Part shown: one piece after another, positions 43,074 to 53,500 of the stretch
Position numbering within the stretch: the first letter of the stretch is position 1
Layout: every line of letters starts with the position of its first letter
Assembly (NCBI GenBank): GCA_963676435.2
Contig: CAXXOZ010000018.1
Location: forward strand, 372,001 to 436,000
DNA length: 64,000 bases
Direction: 5' to 3'
Source of the DNA: CAXXOZ01 sp963676435
GTDB taxonomy: Bacteria; Bacillota; Clostridia; Lachnospirales; Lachnospiraceae
Position numbers and translations under genes: made by a program
Notes under the pieces: generated by a model
Seen by the model: the letters and a program-made list of their open reading frames with translations, nothing else
Database searches by the model: none
What the model was told of the DNA's origin: nothing

Positions 43074-43146
43074 ATAGAGAACACCTTCTTTGTGTTAAGA
43101 TTTAAATGCGAATAAAAATAAAACGCAAAGGATGGGTGTTCTCTAT
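43074..43146 (+). promoter_or_regulatory. inverted repeat that would hide the transposase start in read-through mRNA
   Basis: A perfect 12-base inverted repeat, ATAGAGAACACC (43074-43085) and GGTGTTCTCTAT (43135-43146), spans the transposase leader, and the right arm includes the ATG at 43145. In long transcripts from outside, the arms would pair and mask the start. A transcript beginning between the arms would be free. This is the known logic of IS protection against read-through. Confidence 0.65.
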
Positions 43147-44611
43147 GATTAAAAGTATACAACAGTTTGAAGAAGTTGGGGTAAAAAAATTAGGTAAAGT
43201 GTTAGAAGATTTTATAAATAAACCTGAAAAGCAGGCTGAGTTTATTTATGGTGTTACAGATTCAGTTGTAAGGTTAGGTTTAGATATTATTAAAGAAACT
43301 TTAGAGAGCATGGATGAAGAACTACGTAAAAGTGGTCTGCGAAAGTCAGGATGGGTAATTAGCAGAAAAGATGAAACATCATTAATTACAAGCCTTGGAA
43401 CAGTTAAGTATCATAAAACACTGTTTAAAAATAAAGAATCTGGAATCTGCGAGTATCTGCTAGATAAAGTCATGGGACTGGAAAGTCATACGAGAATGAC
43501 TGAGGATGCAGAGGCGCAAATGCTTGAAGAAGCTGTAGATAGCAGTTACCGAAAAGGTGGAATAAATGTTAGTCTTTCAGATACTGTAAGTAAACAAACA
43601 GTTAAGAATAAGATTCATAGTCTGAAGTTTTATCAGGAAAATAATGAAGCCGTGCATAAGAAGCAAGTGGATTATCTATATATAGATGCGGATGAAGACC
43701 ACGTTTCCCTACAATATTTGGAAAGTAAGGGAGACATTGAAAAACCAAGATCAAATACAAGTATGCCAAAACTAGCCTACGTATATGAAGGAATTGAACC
43801 TGATGCACCTAAAAGTCAAAGGATGAAGTTGATAAATCCTAAATATTTTGGTGGGATTTATGAAGGAAGTAAAGGAGTGGAACAGTTTTGGAGAGAAATA
43901 TACGATTATATACAGTCGACTTATGATATAAGTAAAATCAAGCATATATATATTAATGGGGATGGTGCTAATTGGATTAAGACAGGAAGGAAGTGGATTT
44001 CAGGATCTATTTTTGTATTGGACAAATTTCATATGCAAAAATACATTATAAAAGCAACTTCACATCTTATGGATTCAGCTTTAGATGCTAGAAGTGAAAT
44101 ATATCGAGCAATCAATAAAAGAGTTAAATGGATGGCACAGGCAACATTTGAAAAAATTTTAAATGTAACAGAAACAGAAAGTCAGAGAAAAAAAGTTGAA
44201 ACCTGTATGTTATATATTCTCGGTAATTGGAATGGTATAATAAGAGGTGGAATTAACAAAGATTCACAGGTGGGTTGTAGTGCAGAAGGTCATGTAAGTC
44301 ATATTTATTCGGACAGAATGAGTTCTAGACCATTAGGGTGGAGCAGACACGGTGTTAATCAAATGTCGAAACTACGAATATATAAAGCAAACAAAGGAAA
44401 TATGTTAGAGCTTGTAAGAATGCAAAAACAGGAATTACAATTGGCTGCAGGTGCAGAAGAAGAGATAATATGTATGAGTTGCGAAATGTTTAAAGCCGAA
44501 AGAACAAGATTAAAAGAAGAACAAAGATATTTAGAAAGAATGACCCACAGTATTCCTTTTCCAGAAGTTAAAAAGATAGCATATTTCAAACATCACATTT
44601 GGGGATTGTAA
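43145..44611 (+). CDS. ISLre2-family transposase
   Basis: A 488-residue transposase of the ISLre2 (UPF0236) family. The catalytic acids are likely in YIDADEDHV (about residue 182), YINGDGANW (about 273) and CSAEGHVSH (about 381), the DDE spacing of this family. SDRMSSRPLGWS follows the third acid, as in relatives. The ATG at 43145 is used rather than the upstream 43106 start, because AAAGGA sits just before it and the terminal hairpin spans it. No frameshift is seen, so the element may be active. Confidence 0.93.
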   Translation: MIKSIQQFEEVGVKKLGKVLEDFINKPEKQAEFIYGVTDSVVRLGLDIIKETLESMDEELRKSGLRKSGWVISRKDETSLITSLGTVKYHKTLFKNKESGICEYLLDKVMGLESHTRMTEDAEAQMLEEAVDSSYRKGGINVSLSDTVSKQTVKNKIHSLKFYQENNEAVHKKQVDYLYIDADEDHVSLQYLESKGDIEKPRSNTSMPKLAYVYEGIEPDAPKSQRMKLINPKYFGGIYEGSKGVEQFWREIYDYIQSTYDISKIKHIYINGDGANWIKTGRKWISGSIFVLDKFHMQKYIIKATSHLMDSALDARSEIYRAINKRVKWMAQATFEKILNVTETESQRKKVETCMLYILGNWNGIIRGGINKDSQVGCSAEGHVSHIYSDRMSSRPLGWSRHGVNQMSKLRIYKANKGNMLELVRMQKQELQLAAGAEEEIICMSCEMFKAERTRLKEEQRYLERMTHSIPFPEVKKIAYFKHHIWGL

Positions 44612-44709
44612 AAAGTAAGAAATATATGTATAGTGTGAACAGAAGCTAAGTCTGAAACACATCAAGGGGAATCTCTGTCCAATTAAATCCTACAGTAAAT
44701 TTACACTAT

Positions 44710-44719
44710 CTCTTTGTTA
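44710..44719 (+). repeat. right copy of 10-bp target site duplication
   Basis: CTCTTTGTTA, identical to 43023-43032, directly after the right end of the element. Confidence 0.8.
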
Positions 44720-44785
44720 TTTTGCTTTGAATATAAGAGAAAAAAATTGTATAATTAAATAAATGACATTTTATAGGAGCAGTAA

Positions 44786-45157
44786 ATGATAATTTTCAAA
44801 CAGATTCTATTAATATTTGCCATATGTATTGCTGGAATATTTATATCAACAGCACTTCCTGTAGTAATACCAGGAAGTGTAATAAGTATGGTGATTTTAC
44901 TTATAATGCTTATTTTTAAAATCATTAAACCTGAACAGATTAAAGAAACAGCAGAATTTTTATTAGCAAATTTAGCAATATTCTTCGTACCAGTTACTGT
45001 AAGTGTAGTTGAATATTTAGATGTATTAAAAGAGAGCATATTTGCAATTATTTTTATAAGTGTGGTTTCAACGATTTTGACTTTTGCAGTTACAGCATTT
45101 ACAGTTACAATGGTCATGAAGTTGATTGACAAAAGAAAGAGGGGTACAGATGATTGA
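44786..45157 (+). CDS. lrgA: LrgA/CidA-family membrane protein
   Basis: A 123-residue holin-like membrane protein with four helices. The segment LPVVIPGSVISMVILLIML is the family signature, and A-N-L-A-I-F-F-V-P-V-T-V-S-V lies in the third helix. LrgA/CidA proteins, with LrgB/CidB, are linked to autolysis control and to uptake of pyruvate or fermentation end products. It overlaps lrgB by 8 bases, confirming the two-gene unit. The nearby insertion sequence lies upstream and may have affected its promoter. Confidence 0.92.
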   Translation: MIIFKQILLIFAICIAGIFISTALPVVIPGSVISMVILLIMLIFKIIKPEQIKETAEFLLANLAIFFVPVTVSVVEYLDVLKESIFAIIFISVVSTILTFAVTAFTVTMVMKLIDKRKRGTDD

Positions 45158-45860
45158 TGTTTTATTAAAAGCTCTGAATGAAGCCATAATAAGCCCTCTG
45201 TTTGGGATTACCCTAACCCTTTTTACCTATTTTATTGGAAGACTTATAAATAAGAGGTTTAAATATTCTTTATTAAACCCAATGATTATAGCGTTAGTGT
45301 TAATAATAGCCGTAATAAAAATATTTGATATTCCTATGGAGTATTATCAAAATGGTGGACAGGTAATAAGCTTATTTTTAGGTCCTGCAACTGCTGTATT
45401 AGCGTATTCTATTTATGGGCAGATTGACTTATTGAAAAAATATTTTTTACCAGTTATACTTGGTAGCCTAATGGGTTCTTTGACAGCAGTATTTAGTATA
45501 CTACTTATGAGCCATCTCTTTGGGTTAAGTGAAGATGTGACCTGGTCCTTATTTCCAAAATCAGTGACAGTGCCTATAGCAGTTGAAGTAAGTAGTGGGC
45601 TTGGAGGTATACCTTCGATTACAGTACTTGCAGTTTCGATAACTGGAATAACAGGAGCTCTAATGTCGCCGTTATTGATTAAATTTTTCAGGGTGAAGAA
45701 AAGAACAGCGGCAGGTGTCGCGATTGGAACATCTTCTCATGGATTTGGAACTAGTAAGGCCCTTGAAATTGGAGAAGTAGAAGGTGCTATGAGTGGAATT
45801 TCAATAGGTATAACAGGCTTAATGACGGTTATAATATCCTTATTTTTTCAAATAATTTAG
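45150..45860 (+). CDS. lrgB: LrgB-family membrane protein
   Basis: A 236-residue partner of LrgA with about seven helices. Family motifs include PLFGITLTL, LNPMIIALVL, LGPATAVLAYSIYGQ, LFPKSVTVPIA and GVAIGTSSHGFGTSKALEIGEVEGAMSG, the last being the most conserved LrgB block. The ATG at 45150 has GAGGGG upstream; an earlier start at 45126 lies within lrgA. LrgAB has been implicated in pyruvate transport and cell-death control. Confidence 0.94.
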   Translation: MIDVLLKALNEAIISPLFGITLTLFTYFIGRLINKRFKYSLLNPMIIALVLIIAVIKIFDIPMEYYQNGGQVISLFLGPATAVLAYSIYGQIDLLKKYFLPVILGSLMGSLTAVFSILLMSHLFGLSEDVTWSLFPKSVTVPIAVEVSSGLGGIPSITVLAVSITGITGALMSPLLIKFFRVKKRTAAGVAIGTSSHGFGTSKALEIGEVEGAMSGISIGITGLMTVIISLFFQII

Positions 45861-45873
45861 AACAGGAGAAAAA

Positions 45874-46557
45874 ATGGAAAAAAGTAAAGCTTTTGAAAGA
45901 ACTAGATTGATGCTGGGAGATCGTGGAGTTGAAAAATTAATAAAAGCACGAGTAGCTGTCTTTGGAGCAGGTGGAGTAGGTGGTTTTGCTATAGAAGCAT
46001 TAGCAAGAAGTGGAGTAGGAAATATAGATGTTTTTGATAAAGACAAAGTTGATATTACAAATATAAATAGACAAATTATAGCCCTTCATAGTACAATAGG
46101 TGAGTACAAAACAGATGTTTTTGTGAAAAGAATAAAAGACATCAATCCTATGGCTAATGTAAACGCGTATAGGATTTTTTACACGCCTGAAAATGCAGAC
46201 CAGTATGACTTGTCAAAATATGATTATGTAATAGATGCAATAGATACAGTGACAGCCAAAATTGAGCTTGTGAAAAGGGCAAAAGATGTAAGTGTTCCTA
46301 TAATAAGTTCTATGGGTGCAGGAAAAAAATTAGACCCAACAAAATTTGAAGTGGCGGATATTTATGAAACTTCAGTTTGCCCTCTTGCAAAAGTTATGCG
46401 TAAAGAACTAAAGGCAAGAGATATAAAAGATTTAAAAGTAGTATACTCAAAAGAGAAACCCGTTGATACTAAAGAAAATATTGGTTCAATTGCTTTTGTA
46501 CCATCAGTAGTCGGACTAATAATTGCAGGAGAAGTTGTAAAGGATTTAATAAAATGA
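45874..46557 (+). CDS. tcdA: tRNA threonylcarbamoyladenosine dehydratase TcdA
   Basis: TcdA (CsdL) cyclises t6A in tRNA in an ATP-dependent step. The 227-residue ThiF/E1-like protein has the nucleotide-binding VFGAGGVGGFAIEAL (about 30-44), DKVDITNINRQI, and DYVIDAIDTVTAKIEL, with SSMGAGKKLDPTK and a cysteine in TSVCPLAK. These blocks match TcdA over ThiF or MoeB. It follows lrgB by 13 bases and overlaps the fusion gene at 46554 by an ATGA. Confidence 0.93.
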   Translation: MEKSKAFERTRLMLGDRGVEKLIKARVAVFGAGGVGGFAIEALARSGVGNIDVFDKDKVDITNINRQIIALHSTIGEYKTDVFVKRIKDINPMANVNAYRIFYTPENADQYDLSKYDYVIDAIDTVTAKIELVKRAKDVSVPIISSMGAGKKLDPTKFEVADIYETSVCPLAKVMRKELKARDIKDLKVVYSKEKPVDTKENIGSIAFVPSVVGLIIAGEVVKDLIK

Positions 46558-49376
46558 TTAATGAGAGAATACAAAAAATAAGATCTATCATGAATAGAGA
46601 AAAAATTGATTTATATGTAATTCCTACTTCTGATTTTCATAGTAGCGAGTATGAAGGAAATTACTTTAAAGCCAGAGAATATATGAGTGGTTTTACAGGC
46701 TCGGCAGGAACTCTTATTATTACTATAGAAGAAGCAGCTTTATTTACTGATGGTAGGTATTTTATACAGGCAAAAAAAGAAATAGCAGGGACAGAAATCA
46801 CTTTATATAAAGAAGGAGAAAAAGATGTTCCTACTGTTGTTGAATATATATGTTCAAAAATAAATAATAGAGACCATATAGGATTTGATGGAAGAGTAAT
46901 AAGTGCAAATATGGGGCGTGAACTGGAGAAAAAATTACGCCCTAAAAGAGTTAAGATAAAATATAAAATGGATATGGCAGGCTGGGTATGGACAGACAGA
47001 CCAGAACTTGAATCAAAAGAAGTATTTATATTAGATGAAAAATATACAGGAGAAACTGTAAGCAGCAAACTTGAAAGACTTAGAAATGAAATGAAAGAAA
47101 AGAATGCTGATTTACATTTATTAAATACACTTGACGATATTGCCTGGTTATATAATATTAGAGGTAAAGATATTGAATTTAATCCAGTAGTATATTCTTA
47201 TTCTATAATAACACCTAATAAAGCATATCTGTTTTTGATAAATAATAATTTACAGGAAGAAGTAAAAAATCATTTAAAAGATAATGGTGTTGAGATACTA
47301 AATTATGAAAATGTTTTGACTTTTTTTACAAAAAAAGCTCGAAAATCAAAGGGAGTTTTAATAGATTGTAATAAAATAAATTATTCTCTTTACAAATGCA
47401 TACGAAATAGTGTAAATTTAGTAGATGCAACGAACCCTACTACATATTTTAAAGCGGTTAAGAATGATGTAGAAATAGAAAATATAAAACAAGCTCATAT
47501 TGCAGACGGCGTATGTATGGCGAAATTTATGTTTTGGCTAAAAAATAATGTAGGTAAGCAAGAGATAACACAGGTGAGTGCAGCAGATTATCTTTATAAT
47601 CTAAGAAAATCTATGGATGGTTTTATTGAAGAAAGTTTTAGAACCATAAGTGCTTATAATGAAAATGCAGCTATGATGCATTATTCACCTTATAACAATC
47701 CGAAAGTGAAATTGAAAAATCAAGGCATTCTTTTGGTGGATTCAGGAGCCCACTATTATAAAGGGAGCACTGATATAACCAGAACAATCATTCTCGGAGA
47801 TGTTTCTGATGATGTGAAATTTCATTACACAACAGTTGTAAAATCAATGTTAAGGTTGTCAAAAGCAAAATTCTTGTATGGATGTACAGGGTTAAATCTT
47901 GATGTAATTGCAAGAGGTCCTATTTGGGATCATAACATTGATTATAAAAGTGGCACGGGACATGGAGTAGGCTATCTTTTAAATATTCATGAGGGACCTA
48001 ATAGTTTCAGATGGAAAAATATACCAGGTAGAGAAAATTGTGTACTAGAAGCTGGAATGATTACAACAGATGAACCAGGCATTTATGTTGAAGGAAGTCA
48101 TGGTATAAGAATTGAAAATGAACTTCTTTGTATAGAAGATAATGAGAACGAATACGGAAAATTCATGTCTTTTGAACCAATAACATATGCACCGATTGAT
48201 ATGGATGGTATTTTAGAAGAACAATTAGAAGAATCAGATTTAAAAGAAGTATATAACTATAATAAAATGGTTTTAGAAAAATTGTCACCATATCTTTCGG
48301 ATGAAGAAATTGAGTTTTTCACATTAGGAGAATTAAAGCCAAGAAAGAAAAAGGAAAACTTAAGCATCCAAAAGATACCTGTTGAAAAAGAAGAAGTACA
48401 GGAAAAACCTCAAACCAAACCTCAAGCAATTCCAAAAGAGGAACCTGTTCAAACCAAAAGAAGCATAAAGCTGAAAAAACTATTGTTTATATTTAATCCT
48501 TATTCAGGTAAGGCATTAATAAAACAAAATTTAGTAGACATATTAGATATATTTATAAAAGAAGGTTATAAGGTTTCGGTTAGGTCAACTCAAAGTAAAT
48601 ACGACGCAATGAAGTATGTAAAAGAAAATGCATCATACTATGACCTGATAGTTTGTAGTGGTGGAGATGGTACATTAAATGAAGTAATGACAGGGTTAAT
48701 GTATCATGAAAATAAACCTGAATTAGGTTATATTCCTGCAGGATCTACCAATGATTTTTCAGTAGGATTAAAACTACCTAAGAATATGATAAAGGCAGCA
48801 ACAGTGGCGGTGAAGGGAAAACCTTTTCCAGTAGACATGGGTACATTTAATAAGAAAATGTTCATTTATGTAGCTGCGTTTGGAGCGTTTTCAGAGGTTT
48901 CTTACAAAACATCTCAGGGAAGCAAGAATATGCTTGGTCATACAGCATATGTTTTAGAAGCTCTGAAAAGTGTTAGAACAATAAAAGCACATCATTTGAT
49001 AATGAAATTTGATGATAATATAATAGAGGGTAATTTTATATACGGAATGATTACAAATGCAGTTTCAGTTGGTGGTATAAAAGGAATTGTAGGAGACAAA
49101 GTTAGTCTAAACGATGGATTGTTCGAAGTTATGTTGATAAAAAAACCCAAAAATCCAGCAGATGTTCAGTCAATTGCTTCGGCATTAATGGGTATCAAAA
49201 CGGAATCAGAATGTGTTGTGGAATGTAAAGCTTCAAAAATTTATATTAAAAATATAGATCAAATCCCTTGGACACTAGATGGGGAATTTGGAGGAAATCC
49301 AGAAAAAATAGTGATAAAAAATCACAAAAGAGTAATAAACATAATGTCAGGAATCGGACTTAAGTTTATAAAGTAG
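46554..49376 (+). CDS. aminopeptidase P (M24) fused to diacylglycerol/sphingosine kinase-like domain
   Basis: A single 940-residue frame joins two unrelated enzymes. Residues 1-600 form a complete three-part aminopeptidase P: two creatinase-like N-terminal domains, with TGSAGTL and ALFTDGRYFIQA, and the M24 domain. All five metal ligands are present (Asp396, Asp407, His470, Glu507, Glu523). A Pro/Lys/Glu/Gln-rich linker (about 605-640) follows. Residues 643-940 form a lipid/diacylglycerol kinase of the YegS/DgkB type: NPYSGK (648-653), SGGDGTLNEV (702-711) and GSTND (730-734). The start overlaps tcdA. The peptidase should cleave X-Pro N-termini and the kinase phosphorylate a membrane lipid. 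No frameshift or stop separates the two halves. I know of no described family of this architecture. Confidence 0.93.
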   Translation: MINERIQKIRSIMNREKIDLYVIPTSDFHSSEYEGNYFKAREYMSGFTGSAGTLIITIEEAALFTDGRYFIQAKKEIAGTEITLYKEGEKDVPTVVEYICSKINNRDHIGFDGRVISANMGRELEKKLRPKRVKIKYKMDMAGWVWTDRPELESKEVFILDEKYTGETVSSKLERLRNEMKEKNADLHLLNTLDDIAWLYNIRGKDIEFNPVVYSYSIITPNKAYLFLINNNLQEEVKNHLKDNGVEILNYENVLTFFTKKARKSKGVLIDCNKINYSLYKCIRNSVNLVDATNPTTYFKAVKNDVEIENIKQAHIADGVCMAKFMFWLKNNVGKQEITQVSAADYLYNLRKSMDGFIEESFRTISAYNENAAMMHYSPYNNPKVKLKNQGILLVDSGAHYYKGSTDITRTIILGDVSDDVKFHYTTVVKSMLRLSKAKFLYGCTGLNLDVIARGPIWDHNIDYKSGTGHGVGYLLNIHEGPNSFRWKNIPGRENCVLEAGMITTDEPGIYVEGSHGIRIENELLCIEDNENEYGKFMSFEPITYAPIDMDGILEEQLEESDLKEVYNYNKMVLEKLSPYLSDEEIEFFTLGELKPRKKKENLSIQKIPVEKEEVQEKPQTKPQAIPKEEPVQTKRSIKLKKLLFIFNPYSGKALIKQNLVDILDIFIKEGYKVSVRSTQSKYDAMKYVKENASYYDLIVCSGGDGTLNEVMTGLMYHENKPELGYIPAGSTNDFSVGLKLPKNMIKAATVAVKGKPFPVDMGTFNKKMFIYVAAFGAFSEVSYKTSQGSKNMLGHTAYVLEALKSVRTIKAHHLIMKFDDNIIEGNFIYGMITNAVSVGGIKGIVGDKVSLNDGLFEVMLIKKPKNPADVQSIASALMGIKTESECVVECKASKIYIKNIDQIPWTLDGEFGGNPEKIVIKNHKRVINIMSGIGLKFIK

Positions 49377-49408
49377 TATTTTGTGCATTAAAGAAAGGAC
49401 AGATATTT

Positions 49409-50464
49409 TTGAATAAGGAAGAATTTAAGACAAGCCTGCTTAAACTTGTAGAAATTGCTAATAGCAAAAAAAATGTTTTGGAAATAGACGAAGTTACAGA
49501 CTATTTCAGCAAAATGGATTTAGGCGTTGAAGAGATGGAAATGGTCTACCACTATCTTGCAGATAATGGGATTGAAGTTATTGAAAAAGAAGAAACAGTA
49601 GAAATTAATACTGAAAATCTTTTAGACGGTGTTTCAACAGATGATCCGGTAAGGATGTATTTAAAGGAAATTGGTTCAGTACCTCTTTTATCACCAGATG
49701 AAGAATATGAGTTGGCAAAAAAAATGGCAAGTGGAGATGAAAGAGCAAAGAAAATATTAATTGAATCCAATCTAAGACTTGTAGTAAGTATAGCGAAAAG
49801 ATATACAGGAAGAGGAATGAACTTTCTTGATTTAGTACAAGAAGGAAATCTAGGATTAATTAAAGGTGTTGAAAAGTTTAATTATGAAAGAGGTTATAAA
49901 TTAAGTACTTATGCAACATGGTGGATAAGACAGTCTGTTACAAGAGCACTTGCAGATCAGGCTAGAACAATTCGTATACCAGTTCATATGGTGGAAACTA
50001 TAAACAGAATTTCAAAGGTACAAAGAAATTTAACGCTAGAGTTAGGGTATGAGCCTTCAAGCAAAGAAATAGCTGATGAGTTAAATATGCCAGAGAAAAA
50101 AGTTCTTGAAATAATGCAGATTGCTAGAGAACCAGCTTCCCTAGAAACACCTATTGGTGAAGAAGATGACTCGAATCTTGGTGACTTTGTTGCTGATAAC
50201 ACAGCACTTACACCTGAAGAAAGTGTAGAATCAGTTCTTTTAAGAGAACATATAGATGTTTTATTAGAAGATCTTAAAGATAGAGAAAGACAAGTAATCG
50301 TACTTAGATTCGGTCTAGAAGATGGACATCCAAGAACCTTGGAAGAAGTTGGAAAGGAATTTAACGTAACGAGAGAGAGAATTAGACAGATTGAAGCTAA
50401 GGCTTTAAGAAAGCTAAGAAATCCAGTTAGAAGCAAAAAAATCAGAGGATTTTTAGGCGGTTAA
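49409..50464 (+). CDS. rpoD: primary sigma factor RpoD/SigA
   Basis: The housekeeping sigma-70 factor. The 351-residue protein has region 1.2 (DPVRMYLKEIG), 2.1-2.4 (AKRYTGRGMNFLDLVQEGNLGLIKG and YATWWIRQSVTRAL), 3 (IRIPVHMVETI) and 4 (RERQVIVLRFGLEDG and LEEVGKEFNVTRERIRQIE). It uses a TTG start with AAAGGAC upstream. The size fits short clostridial SigA with a small region 1.1. The usual upstream partner dnaG is absent; the peptidase-lipid kinase fusion is upstream instead. Confidence 0.96.
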   Translation: MNKEEFKTSLLKLVEIANSKKNVLEIDEVTDYFSKMDLGVEEMEMVYHYLADNGIEVIEKEETVEINTENLLDGVSTDDPVRMYLKEIGSVPLLSPDEEYELAKKMASGDERAKKILIESNLRLVVSIAKRYTGRGMNFLDLVQEGNLGLIKGVEKFNYERGYKLSTYATWWIRQSVTRALADQARTIRIPVHMVETINRISKVQRNLTLELGYEPSSKEIADELNMPEKKVLEIMQIAREPASLETPIGEEDDSNLGDFVADNTALTPEESVESVLLREHIDVLLEDLKDRERQVIVLRFGLEDGHPRTLEEVGKEFNVTRERIRQIEAKALRKLRNPVRSKKIRGFLGG

Positions 50465-50489
50465 AGATATTGTTAAAAATATATTTTTC

Positions 50490-50518
50490 TTTACAAAAGA
50501 CTTATGTTATAGTATATT
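50490..50518 (+). promoter_or_regulatory. gltB promoter
   Basis: -35 TTTACA (50490-50495), 17-base spacer, -10 TATATT (50513-50518), about 38 bases before the gltB start. Confidence 0.7.
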
Positions 50519-50556
50519 ATTGAGAAACTAAATTAAACAGCGAAAGGACAATGTAT

Positions 50557-53500
50557 ATGGAACGAGCTAATTTATTTGAAGAAGCTTCGTTCAGTGGGTT
50601 GTATGATTCCAGATTCGAGCACGACAACTGTGGTATTGGTGCAGTAGTTGATATTAAAGGTAGAAAAACACACGAAACAGTAGTTGGTGCGTTAGAGATT
50701 GTGGAAACATTAGAACATAGGGCTGGTAAAGATGCCGAAGGAAAGACCGGAGACGGAGTGGGTATTCTCTTGCAGATATCTCATAAATTCTTCCAAAACG
50801 CGGTTAAGCCTTTAGGCATTTTTTTAGGAGCTGAAAGAGAATATGGCGTAGGTATGTTCTTTTTCCCACAGGACGAGTTAAAAAGAAATCAAGCAAAAAA
50901 CATGTTTGAGATAATTGTGAAAAAAGAAGGGATGGAGTTTTTAGGTTGGAGAGAAGTTCCAAACACACCATCAGTTCTTGGTACTACCGCTTTAGACAGT
51001 ATGCCTTGTATAATGCAAGCGTTTGTTAAAAAGCCTGAAGATGTAGAAAAAGGATTAGAATTTGATCGAAAACTATATATAGTAAGACGTATTTTTGAAC
51101 AAAGTAATGATGACACTTACGTTGTTTCTTTGTCGAGTCGTACTATTGTCTATAAAGGAATGTTCCTTGTAGGTCAGTTAAGAAGTTTCTTTAATGATTT
51201 ACAGGATGAAAACTATGAATCAGCAGTAGCGCTTGTTCATTCAAGATTTAGTACAAATACAAATCCTAGCTGGCATAGAGCTCATCCGAACAGAATGCTT
51301 GTTCATAATGGTGAGATTAATACTATCAAAGGTAACGCCGATAATATGCTTGCCCGCGAAGAAAACATGAAAACAAAGTATTTTGAAGAAGACATGCATA
51401 AAGTTGTGCCTGTTGTTAATCGCGACGGTTCAGACTCAGCTATGCTTGATAATACATTAGAGTTCTTAATGATGAGTGGCATGGATTTACCACGTGCAGT
51501 TATGATGCTTATTCCTGAGCCGTGGGAAAACAATGACACATTGACACAGGAACAAAGAGATTTCTATGCTTACTGTGCGACAATGATGGAGCCATGGGAT
51601 GGACCTGCTTCAATATTATACAGTGATGGGGATATTATGGGAGCTATCCTTGATAGAAACGGATTAAGACCTTCAAGATACTGTATAACAGATGATGATA
51701 TTCTTATTCTTTCATCTGAAGTAGGAGTTTTAAATGTTGCTCCTGAAAAAGTAGTATTAAAAGACAGATTAAGACCTGGGAAAATGCTTTTAGTTGACAC
51801 AGTAAAAGGACAGGTTATTTCAGATTATGACTTAAAACAAGGTTATGCAAACTCAAAACCTTATGGTGAATGGTTATCAACAAACCTTGTTAAGTTGGCA
51901 GATATAAAAATACCAAACAAAAAAATTGAAGAATATTCAAATGGCGAAATTGTAAAACGTCAAAAAGCATTTGGATATGTTTATGAAGATGTTAAAACTT
52001 CAATATTACCAATGGCTAGAACAGGTCATGAACCTATCGCGTCAATGGGATGCGACAGAGCATTGCCAGGTATGAGTGAAAAATACCAGCCACTGTTTAA
52101 TTATTTTAAACAGCTGTTTGCACAGGTAACAAATCCACCAATCGATGCTATTCGTGAGGAAATTGTTACATCTACTACAGTATATATTGGTAAAGATGGA
52201 AATATTCTTGAAGAAAAAGCTACAAACTGTCAAGTTTTAAAAATCAAGAATCCTATCTTAACAAGCACAGATTTATTAAAAATAGAAAAAGTGAAAATTG
52301 CTGGAATTAAGACTGCCAGAGTTTCAATGCTTTACTATAAAAACACAAGTTTAAAAGCAGCAATATCTAACTTGTTTGTAGAAGCTGATAAAGCTCATAG
52401 AGAAGGAGCGACTGTTCTTATCCTTTCAGATAGAGGAGTTGATGAAAATCATGTAGCTATTCCTTCATTATTAGCTGTTTCTGCCCTACATCAGTATCTT
52501 GTAAGAACTAAAAAGAGAACATCTCTTTCAATAATAGTAGAAAGTGGTGAACCAAGAGAGGTACATCATTTTGCAACTCTTCTTGGATATGGTGCTTCTG
52601 CAATCAACCCATATCTTGCACATGATACAATTAGACAGTTAATTGCTGATAATTTACTAGATAAAGACTTCTATGCAGCGGTAGAAGATTATAATGATGC
52701 AGTAATTCACGGTATCGTTAAAATAGCTTCTAAAATGGGTATTTCTACAGTTCAATCATATCAGGGAGCTCAAATCTTTGAAGCTATTGGCTTGAATTCT
52801 GAGCTTGTGGATGAGTACTTTACAAACACTGTTAGCAGAGTTGAAGGTATAGGACTTGATGAAATAGAACAAGCAGTAGATAAATTACATTCATCAGCAT
52901 TTGACAGCTTGAGCCTTGAAACAGACAATACTCTTGATAGTGCTGGTACTCATAAATATAGAAGTGGAAAAGAAGAACATTTATATAACCCTGCTACTAT
53001 TCATCTATTACAAGAAGCTACTCGTACAGGCGATTATGAAATGTATAAAGAATACTCTAAAATGATTAATGAGCACAATGATGAAATTAATCTTAGAGGT
53101 ATTATGAGATTTAAATATCCTAATAAGGGTATATCTATAGACGAAGTTGAAAGTGTTGATGAAATTGTAAAAAGATTTAAGACAGGTGCTATGTCTTATG
53201 GTTCTATTTCAGAAGAAGCCCATGAAGCTCTAGCTCTTGCAATGAATCAGCTTAAAGGTAAATCAAACAGTGGTGAAGGTGGAGAAAGCCTTGACAGGAT
53301 TTACAGTGCTGGCTGTGAAATGAATAGATGTTCAGCTATTAAACAGGTTGCATCTGGAAGATTTGGTGTTACTTCAAGATATCTTGTAAGTGCTACAGAA
53401 ATCCAAATTAAAATGGCACAGGGTGCTAAACCAGGGAGAAGGTGGTCACCTTCCAGGATCAAAGGTTTACCCTTGGATTGCTAAAACAAGACATTCAACA

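Larger units (their letters stand above)
43033..44709 (+). mobile_element. complete ISLre2-family insertion sequence
   Basis: A 1677-base element with one transposase gene. Its ends form an imperfect inverted repeat: left 43034-43054 and right 44689-44709 agree at about 15 of 21 positions, both ending inward in GTAGG. Identical 10-bp repeats flank the element. Clean ends and duplication indicate recent transposition. It lies between a zinc-ribbon gene and lrgA and disrupts no protein gene. Confidence 0.88.

Noticed and set aside
44755..45132. Minus-strand frame opposite lrgA
   Set aside because: It is a mirror of the hydrophobic lrgA gene with no ribosome site and no recognisable domain.
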